A stretch of 64,000 nucleotides of DNA from Rhodobiaceae bacterium (GTDB lineage: Bacteria > Pseudomonadota > Alphaproteobacteria > Rhizobiales > Tepidamorphaceae). The position numbers and the translations under genes were made by a program. Below are positions 57,960 through 64,000 of this stretch, one piece after another (within the stretch, counting starts at the first letter, position 1; every line of letters begins with the position of its first letter). The notes below the pieces were generated by a model. The model saw only the letters and a program-made list of their open reading frames with translations. It had not been told where the DNA came from and ran no database searches. The DNA lies in contig JACKJK010000007.1 of NCBI GenBank assembly GCA_020637985.1, forward strand, positions 186,001 through 250,000, in the 5' to 3' direction.

Positions 57960-59717
57960 ATGGACGTTTTCAAGGATTTCACGCACCGTGTGACGGTCGC
58001 GGTCGAGACGCTGGCGCGCGAACTTGATGTTTCGTTACCGCAGGATCTGCGCATCACGGTGGAGCCGCCGCGCGATCCGGCGCATGGTGACATCGCGACC
58101 AACGCGGCGATGCTGCTGGGCAAGGTCTTCGGCGCAAAGCCGCGCGACCTGGCAGAAGCGATTGGCGAACGGCTTGCCGGCGGCGACGTGACCTCCGTCG
58201 AAATCGCCGGGCCGGGCTTCATCAACCTGCGCCTGGCGCCGTCCTACTGGCTTCGGGTGCTGTCGGCCGTGGTCGACGCCGGCGAGGTCTATGGCAACTC
58301 GACCATGGGCGGGGGCGAGCGGGTCAATGTCGAGTATGTCTCGGCCAACCCGACCGGGCCGATGCATGTCGGCCACTGCCGCGGCGCGGTCGTCGGGGAT
58401 GCGCTGGCGAACCTGCTGGAAAAGGCTGGCTACGACGTCACGCGCGAATACTACATCAACGATGCGGGCGCGCAGGTCGATGTGCTGGCGCGCTCGGCCC
58501 ACATGCGCTACCGCGAGGCCTGCGGCGAGGCCATCGGGACGATCCCCGAGGGTCTCTATCCCGGCGACTATCTCAAGCCGGTGGGGCAGGCGATCCGCGA
58601 ACAGTTCGGCGAATCACTACTCGAAAAGCGCGAAGCCGAATGGCTCGAGCCGGTGCGCGAAACCACCATCCACGCGATGATGGAGATGATCCGGGAGGAT
58701 CTCGCGGCGCTTGGCATCGTGCATGACGTGTTCTTTTCGGAACAGACGCTGACGCGCGGCAGCGAGGGCGATCTCGTCGCCGAGACGATTGCGGACCTGC
58801 GCCAGCGCGGCCTCATCTACGAGGGTCGCTTGCCGCCGCCCAAGGGGCAGTTGCCGGACGACTGGGAGGATCGCGAGCAGACGCTGTTCCGCGCCACGGA
58901 ATTCGGCGACGACGTCGACCGCCCGCTCATGAAGTCCGACGGCAGCTACACCTATTTCGCCAACGACATCGCCTATCATCGCAACAAGTACCTGCGCGGT
59001 TTCAGGCGGATGATCGACGTCTGGGGCGCCGATCACGGCGGTTACGTCAAGCGCATGACGTCGGCCGTGAAAGCGATCAGCAACGGCGAAGCGGGCCTGG
59101 AAGTGCGGCTTTGCCAGCTGGTCAAGCTGTTTCGGGCCGGTGAACCGGTACGCATGTCCAAGCGCGCCGGCGATTTCGTGACGCTGCGCGACGTCACCGA
59201 CGAGGTGGGGCGCGACGTCGTGCGCTTCATGATGCTGATGCGCAAGTCCGACGCGCCGCTCGACTTCGACTTCGCCAAGGTGGTGGAGCAGTCGAAGGAC
59301 AATCCGGTCTTCTACGTCCAGTATGCGCATGCGCGGTGCAAGTCGATCTTCCGCAATGCCGCAGACGTCTTCGCCGGGATCTCGTTTCCCCTGATGCCGC
59401 TTGCCGGCGGGGAGCTCGAAAGCATCGCCCACGAGGCGGATCTGGCACTCGTGCGCAAGCTCGCAGAATTCCCGCGGCTGATCGAAAGCGCGGCGGAATC
59501 CGGCGAGCCGCATCGCGTGGCGTTCTACCTGTATGACCTCGCCAGCAGCTTCCATGCCCTGTGGACACAGGGCAAAGACATGCCACAATTACGGTTTATT
59601 CACGAAGATAGCGAACAAATGACTATAGTTCGCTTGCATCTCGTGGCTGCGGTGACTGCGGTCGTGGCAGCCGGTCTGCGGGTCCTGGGGGTAAGGCCGG
59701 CAGAGGAGATGCGGTGA
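57960..59717 (+). CDS. argS: Arginyl-tRNA synthetase
   Basis: Class I synthetase charging tRNA-Arg, one of those needing tRNA for amino acid activation. The 585-residue product has the N-terminal additional domain, then EYVSANPTGPMHVGHCRGAV in part with the HIGH motif as HVGH. The KMSKS equivalent is RMSKRAGDF, and the DALR anticodon-binding domain (VQYAHARCKSIFR onward) completes it. I chose the ATG at 57960 (MDVFKDFTHRVTVAVETL). Its stop is embedded in TGATG, where a short frame begins. Confidence 0.97.
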   Translation: MDVFKDFTHRVTVAVETLARELDVSLPQDLRITVEPPRDPAHGDIATNAAMLLGKVFGAKPRDLAEAIGERLAGGDVTSVEIAGPGFINLRLAPSYWLRVLSAVVDAGEVYGNSTMGGGERVNVEYVSANPTGPMHVGHCRGAVVGDALANLLEKAGYDVTREYYINDAGAQVDVLARSAHMRYREACGEAIGTIPEGLYPGDYLKPVGQAIREQFGESLLEKREAEWLEPVRETTIHAMMEMIREDLAALGIVHDVFFSEQTLTRGSEGDLVAETIADLRQRGLIYEGRLPPPKGQLPDDWEDREQTLFRATEFGDDVDRPLMKSDGSYTYFANDIAYHRNKYLRGFRRMIDVWGADHGGYVKRMTSAVKAISNGEAGLEVRLCQLVKLFRAGEPVRMSKRAGDFVTLRDVTDEVGRDVVRFMMLMRKSDAPLDFDFAKVVEQSKDNPVFYVQYAHARCKSIFRNAADVFAGISFPLMPLAGGELESIAHEADLALVRKLAEFPRLIESAAESGEPHRVAFYLYDLASSFHALWTQGKDMPQLRFIHEDSEQMTIVRLHLVAAVTAVVAAGLRVLGVRPAEEMR

Positions 59718-59864
59718 TGAACGCGGCCGCAGGGCCTTGGGACGGTGTCGCTGCTTGGGCACGGAGGACGTGTTCGCGGACCGGTTCCTGAAAGGCGCGT
59801 CCTGGCGGCCGGGCGATGACGGGCAGGCATATGGCCCGGCACGCCTGTGCATGAGGATTTGCGT

Positions 59865-61769
59865 ATGACGCACGATCGACCGCATGGCGGAACCGACACG
59901 CTGTTCGAGGATCTCGAACGCGAACTGAGCAGCGAGCCGTCGCGGGGCGGACGACCTGAAGCCGACTCCGATCCGCTCGCGGAACTGGCGCGGCTGATCG
60001 AACAGAACCGCGGCCCCGCCTCGGCCCCGCGCATGCAGCCGGCCGCCGCGCCGCAGCCGCAACCTGCGGCCGCGCATCAGGGCCAGCGTCCGCAGAGCTC
60101 CCAGGCCGCGCGGCCGCAGGCGGCACCCAGGCGGCACGAGGATGAACTGGCCGCGGAGCTGGAAGCATCGCTGCGCGACATGGATTTCTCCAGCGAGGGT
60201 GATCCCTTCGCCCAGCCGGGCGACGTCTCGGCTGACATCGTTTCCGCGCCGAGCGCCAGCAGGCAGCAGGCGCGCCCGCAGCCGCAACCGGCACCAGCCG
60301 CCACGCACACGGGCCTGCCGGGAACCGAGGCGCCTGCGGACGACGACCCCTTCGCGAGCCTAGAAAACTCGCTCAAGCGGGCAACCGATGCCGTGCACTC
60401 TGCCGCGCAGGGCGATCGCGCGAAGGCCTATGCCTCGGCGATCGGCAAGCCGCATTTGGCATCGGACCCGTATGCACATGATCCCGCCTACGCCGCCGCG
60501 GGAGAACCGGGCATCCACTACGAGGACGGCGCGCCGGAATTCGAGGAAGACGAGCAGGGCTCGCCCTACGGTGACGAAGATTATGAATATGACGAGGCTC
60601 CGCGCTCCAAGCGCGGCGTGTTCATCGTCGGGGTACTGCTGGGCCTTGTCCTCGTCGGCGGCGCGGCGGCCTATGGGTTCAAGTCGTTTTTCTCCGATGA
60701 TGCGGACATCCCGGTCGTGCGGGCCCAGCAGGAACCGGCGAAATCCATGCCCGAACCCTCAGGCCAGGATGCCCAGCAGCAGGGCAAGCTCGTCTACGAT
60801 CGCATCGGCGGCACCAACGATGACCCGGCGAGCAACCAGATCGTGCCGCGTGAGGAGCAGGTTGCCATCGGCACCGATGGGCGTCCGATTCGCGTGATTT
60901 CCGGCGAGGGGGCGCCGCCCGCGCCGTCTGCCGGCGCGGAAGGCGAGGATGATCTCAAGCGGGTGCGCACACTGACCGTGCGTCCCGACGGACAGATCGA
61001 GACCCCGCCGCCGGCACCCGAACCGGCGCCGATGCCGCAGCCGGTACAGGCGCAGCCCGAGCCGGCGAATTCGACAATTGCACTTGCTCCGCAGCCGGTC
61101 GCACCGTCGCCGGTCGCGACGAACTCCGGTGGCAACCAGCCGGCCTCTCAGCTCGATGTCGTTCGCCAGAATGCGCAGCGCGAGGCGCAGCAACAGGGCG
61201 TGCCATTGCCGCTGACGCGTCCGGCACCGGCGACCGGCGGCCAGGCGCAGACGCCGGTTGCCGTTGCGCCGATCCAGATTCCTGCCGCGCCGACGGCGCT
61301 GCAGCCGGCGCCTCAGCCGCGCACGAACAGCGTCCGGGTCAGTGGGCGTGGGACCGACGACGCGGCGGCGATCGTCATTGGCCAGGCTCCGCGGCAGCCC
61401 CAGCCCGTGATTCAGGCGCAGCCGCAGCCGCAACCCAGCTTGCCTGTAGCCGTTGCCCCGGCGCCGGCCCCGACAGCACAACCGCGCGCGACGCAGCAGA
61501 TTGCCGCGGCGCCGGCGACAAGCGGCGGATACGTGATCCAGGTTGCGTCCAGCCCCAGTCAGTCTGACGCCGAGTCGGCAATTTCGCGGGTGCAGGGACG
61601 TGCAGGTGGCGTCGTCGGACGTTATCAGCCGCAGGTGCAGCGCGCCGATCTCGGGACGCGTGGCGTGTTCTATCGCGCCGCCTTTGGCCCGGTAGCCAAC
61701 AAGAACGAGGCGATCAACGCGTGCAACCAGCTAAAGTCGCGCGGTATCGATTGTTTCGTGCGCAACTGA
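59865..61769 (+). CDS. SPOR-domain cell envelope protein
   Basis: A 634-residue bitopic protein. A long acidic and alanine/proline/glutamine-rich cytosolic head (1-248) is followed by one membrane segment (about 250-270, VFIVGVLLGLVLVGG) and a periplasmic low-complexity linker (about 275-550). A C-terminal SPOR domain (about 555-634, GGYVIQVASSPSQSDAESAI to the end) completes it. SPOR domains bind denuded peptidoglycan at the division septum, so this is probably an FtsN-like or division-associated protein. The ATG at 59865 has GAGGA 9 bases upstream. Gene order argS-SPOR-nagZ-scpA-scpB is conserved in rhizobia. Confidence 0.88.
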   Translation: MTHDRPHGGTDTLFEDLERELSSEPSRGGRPEADSDPLAELARLIEQNRGPASAPRMQPAAAPQPQPAAAHQGQRPQSSQAARPQAAPRRHEDELAAELEASLRDMDFSSEGDPFAQPGDVSADIVSAPSASRQQARPQPQPAPAATHTGLPGTEAPADDDPFASLENSLKRATDAVHSAAQGDRAKAYASAIGKPHLASDPYAHDPAYAAAGEPGIHYEDGAPEFEEDEQGSPYGDEDYEYDEAPRSKRGVFIVGVLLGLVLVGGAAAYGFKSFFSDDADIPVVRAQQEPAKSMPEPSGQDAQQQGKLVYDRIGGTNDDPASNQIVPREEQVAIGTDGRPIRVISGEGAPPAPSAGAEGEDDLKRVRTLTVRPDGQIETPPPAPEPAPMPQPVQAQPEPANSTIALAPQPVAPSPVATNSGGNQPASQLDVVRQNAQREAQQQGVPLPLTRPAPATGGQAQTPVAVAPIQIPAAPTALQPAPQPRTNSVRVSGRGTDDAAAIVIGQAPRQPQPVIQAQPQPQPSLPVAVAPAPAPTAQPRATQQIAAAPATSGGYVIQVASSPSQSDAESAISRVQGRAGGVVGRYQPQVQRADLGTRGVFYRAAFGPVANKNEAINACNQLKSRGIDCFVRN

Positions 61770-61849
61770 GGGCGGTGGCGAGATTGCCCAGGCTGTGCAA
61801 AGGCGGCGGCGTCGCTTGACGCTGCCGCTTTGGCGCGTCTAATCCCCTT

Positions 61850-62869
61850 GTGAGCATTTTTTCTTACATCAGCGGCGTGGGCGGCCTGGCGTTGAGCGCG
61901 CAGGAGCGCGTGCTGTTCGAGGAGCGTCCGCCGTGGGGCGCGATCCTGTTTGCGCGCAACATCGAGACGCCGGAGCAGGTGGCGGGGCTTGTCGCCGACA
62001 TCCGCCAGGTGCTCGGTCGCGCGGACGCGCCGGTGCTGATCGACCAGGAAGGGGGCAGGGTGCAGCGGCTGCGCCCGCCGCACTGGCCGGCATATCCTCC
62101 GGCCAAGCTGTTCGCCGACATCTACCGCAATGACGCGCGAAGCGGGCTGCGGGCCGCCTGGACGGGCGGCCGGCTGATCGGCGAGGACCTGCATGCGCTC
62201 GGCATCAACGTCGATTGCCTGCCTGTCGCGGACATCGGCTTTGCACAGACACATGCTGTGATCGGCGACAGGGCCTACGGGGACAACGTCGAGCAAGTCG
62301 TGGAACTTGCCGCGGCGGCGGCCGACGGCCTGATGCAGGCCGGCGTCCTGCCCGTCCTGAAGCACATCCCGGGGCATGGGCGGGCGACGGCGGACAGCCA
62401 CCTCGAACTGCCGGTGGTGCGCGCGTCGCACGAGGAACTGGCGGAAACCGACTTTGCCGCCTTCGCCGGCCTGCACCACCTGCCGATGGCGATGACGGCT
62501 CATATCGTCTACGCGGACATCGATGCGGAGTACCCGGCGACGACATCGGCCAAGATGATCGGCGAGGTCATTCGCGGCGAGATCGGCTATGATGGCCTGC
62601 TGATGAGCGATGACCTGTCGATGAAGGCGCTGAAGGGTCCTTTCGACGAACGCACCGCGCAGGCGCTGGAAGCGGGCTGCGACGTGGTCCTGCACTGCAA
62701 CGGCGACATCGAGGAAATGCGGATGGTCGCCTGCGGGGCGTGTGTGCTTGGCGGAGAAGCGGGCGCGCGCGCGCGCCGCGCGCTGGACGCGGCGAACCGA
62801 ATCGCCTGCGATACGAGTGCGCTGCGCGAAGCCTTCGCCGCGCTGACCGGATATGGCGAAGTGACATGA
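61850..62869 (+). CDS. nagZ: Beta-N-acetylhexosaminidase NagZ
   Basis: Glycoside hydrolase family 3 enzyme that removes GlcNAc from anhydromuropeptides in cell wall recycling. The 339-residue barrel has LIDQEGGRVQRLRPPHW, the catalytic His/Asp loop KHIPGHGRATADSHLELP, and the nucleophile aspartate in LLMSDDLSMKAL. The start is a GTG at 61850 without a clear ribosome site, so a few residues may be wrong. It overlaps scpA by 4 bases. Confidence 0.94.
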   Translation: MSIFSYISGVGGLALSAQERVLFEERPPWGAILFARNIETPEQVAGLVADIRQVLGRADAPVLIDQEGGRVQRLRPPHWPAYPPAKLFADIYRNDARSGLRAAWTGGRLIGEDLHALGINVDCLPVADIGFAQTHAVIGDRAYGDNVEQVVELAAAAADGLMQAGVLPVLKHIPGHGRATADSHLELPVVRASHEELAETDFAAFAGLHHLPMAMTAHIVYADIDAEYPATTSAKMIGEVIRGEIGYDGLLMSDDLSMKALKGPFDERTAQALEAGCDVVLHCNGDIEEMRMVACGACVLGGEAGARARRALDAANRIACDTSALREAFAALTGYGEVT

Positions 62870-63678
62870 TGCCCGTCGATTTCCAGGAAGACGCCGGTGC
62901 GCCAGCGAAAACCATCGATGACGGCAGCGAGGCGCTGATCGTCGATGTCGCCGGCTTCGAGGGGCCGCTCGACCTGCTGCTGGCGCTGGCGCGTGCGCAG
63001 AAGGTGGATCTTGCCCGGGTATCGATCCTGGCGCTGGCCGAGCAGTATCTTGCATTCGTGCAGGAAGCGCGCCGGCTGCGGCTGGAACTGGCCGCCGACT
63101 ACCTGGTGATGGCGGCCTGGCTCGCCTATCTGAAGTCACGGCTGCTGCTGCCGGTGCCTGACGACGACGAGCCGAGCGGCGAGGAACTGGCGGAGGTGCT
63201 GGCTTTCCGGCTGCGGCGGCTGGAATCGATGCGCGAGGCGGCCGCCAAGCTGATGAACCGCAACCGGCTCGGCCGCGAAGTTTTCGCCCGCGGCATGCCC
63301 GAGGGTGTGACGGCGATCCGCCGCAGCGCCTGGGACGCCGACCTGATCGACCTGCTGAAGGCCTATGCCGACAGACGGCAGAAGGCGATGCCGCGCGTCT
63401 ATACCCTGGGCGTGCGGCAGGTGTGGTCCCTGATGGACGCGCGCGAAACCCTGACCCGGCTGATCGGGCCGGTTGCCGACTGGACACCGATTGACGTGCT
63501 GCTGTCGACCTGCCGGGGGCAGGGGGCGGAACGCGGATCGGTGATGGCGAGCGGCTTTGCCGCCAGCCTCGAGCTTGTGCGCGAGGGCAGGGCGGAACTT
63601 CGGCAAGACCGACATTTCTCGCCATTGATGGTACGATCGGCGAAGGGCGGGCAGGTCGGCGGACCCGGGAGCGCGTGA
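62866..63678 (+). CDS. scpA: Segregation and condensation protein A (kleisin)
   Basis: Kleisin subunit that joins SMC and ScpB into the bacterial condensin-like complex for chromosome segregation. The 270-residue product has the conserved N-terminal FEGPLDLLLALARAQKVDLA, ADYLVMAAWLAYLKSRLLLP, and a C-terminal winged-helix part ending with VTSLE-like FAASLELVREGRAEL. I chose the ATG at 62866 (the next ATG follows directly); in-frame upstream starts lie in nagZ. It shares one base with scpB. Confidence 0.95.
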   Translation: MMPVDFQEDAGAPAKTIDDGSEALIVDVAGFEGPLDLLLALARAQKVDLARVSILALAEQYLAFVQEARRLRLELAADYLVMAAWLAYLKSRLLLPVPDDDEPSGEELAEVLAFRLRRLESMREAAAKLMNRNRLGREVFARGMPEGVTAIRRSAWDADLIDLLKAYADRRQKAMPRVYTLGVRQVWSLMDARETLTRLIGPVADWTPIDVLLSTCRGQGAERGSVMASGFAASLELVREGRAELRQDRHFSPLMVRSAKGGQVGGPGSA

Positions 63679-64000
63679 TGGCGGACGACAACCAGAGGCG
63701 GGGCGCCGCGGCGAAGGCCGAGGACAGCGTGCGGTCAAACGTGACGATCTTCGCGTCGCGGGGAGATCAGTTGCGCATGGTCGAGGCGCTGCTGTTTGCC
63801 GCGAGCGAGCCGCTCGACGAAGCGTCGATTGCCGCGCGCATGCCCGAGGGCGCGGACGTTGGCGCGCTGCTGGGCGAACTGAAGGACGACTATGCCAAGC
63901 GCGGCGTCAACCTGGCGCGGGTGGGCGAGGGGTGGCGGCTGCGCACCGCCGACGATCTTGCCTTCCTTCTGCGCAAGGAGCAGGTCGAGCAGAAGAAGCT
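63678..64000 (+). CDS. scpB: Segregation and condensation protein B (3' truncated by window end)
   Basis: Winged-helix partner of ScpA in the SMC complex. I translated the frame by hand from the ATG at 63678, whose first base is the last base of the scpA stop. After a polar head of about 30 residues comes the family signature RMVEALLFAASEPLDEASIA, then VNLARVGEGWRLRTADDLAF. 107 complete codons are visible and the frame is open to the right edge. Confidence 0.93.
   Translation, partial: MADDNQRRGAAAKAEDSVRSNVTIFASRGDQLRMVEALLFAASEPLDEASIAARMPEGADVGALLGELKDDYAKRGVNLARVGEGWRLRTADDLAFLLRKEQVEQKK

Overview
The window is about 64 kb of high-GC chromosomal DNA (roughly two thirds G+C by eye) from an alphaproteobacterium, most likely of the order Hyphomicrobiales (Rhizobiales). 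The evidence is gene order and gene type: lpxI instead of lpxH, a pyruvate dehydrogenase E1-beta with its own lipoyl domain, dusB-ntrB-ntrC-ntrY-ntrX, a fused ispDF, an exoR-like periplasmic regulator, and direct-repeat SOS boxes (GTTC-N7-GTTC) in front of lexA. trpE and trpG are separate genes, which argues against Rhizobiaceae, where they are normally fused. Almost everything is single-copy core genome. No tRNA, rRNA, CRISPR, transposase or phage gene is visible.

Layout: (1) 1-4303, lipid A genes lpxD-fabZ-lpxA-lpxI-lpxB, with lpxD cut by the left edge. (2) 4392-7343, gltX and gltA on the minus strand. (3) 7511-9754, comEC. (4) 18291 down to 9762, one long minus-strand run ppiD-trpE-trpG-trpD-trpC-moaC-moeA-lexA, with an SOS-controlled promoter in front of lexA. 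(5) 18510-23367, tpiA-secG-pyrG-VOC protein-kdsA. (6) 23417-25340, an Aer-like oxygen/redox sensor split into a PAS protein and a membrane MCP, then an MFS transporter (25726-26892). (7) 27012-28298, eno. (8) 28436-31136, a bufferin-type RiPP operon (DUF2282 precursor, DUF692/MNIO enzyme, DUF2063 partner, DoxX protein) preceded by a leader that can fold into a three-way junction hiding the ribosome binding site. (9) 31289-39862, ftsB-like gene, pyruvate dehydrogenase genes interleaved with small membrane proteins, lpd, lipA and a COQ10/RatA protein. (10) 39881-41618, pncC and ispDF on the minus strand. (11) 41835-49382, dusB-ntrBC-ntrYX nitrogen and redox regulation. (12) 49509-55308, valS, ilvD and exoR-like gene. 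(13) 55337-56489, erpA and xthA on the minus strand. (14) 56686-64000, dgt-argS-SPOR protein-nagZ-scpA-scpB, with scpB cut by the right edge.

The two stretches that look accessory flank eno: PAS/MCP/MFS between kdsA and eno, and the bufferin operon between eno and the ftsB-pdhA block. In other rhizobia I recall kdsA, eno, ftsB-like and pdhA as near neighbours. The bufferin leader is the most interesting feature. A perfect 10-bp inverted repeat closes two smaller hairpins and buries the Shine-Dalgarno of the precursor gene, which suggests post-transcriptional control of a metal-handling peptide. All promoters, operators and hairpins here were found by eye; none was folded or searched by computer.
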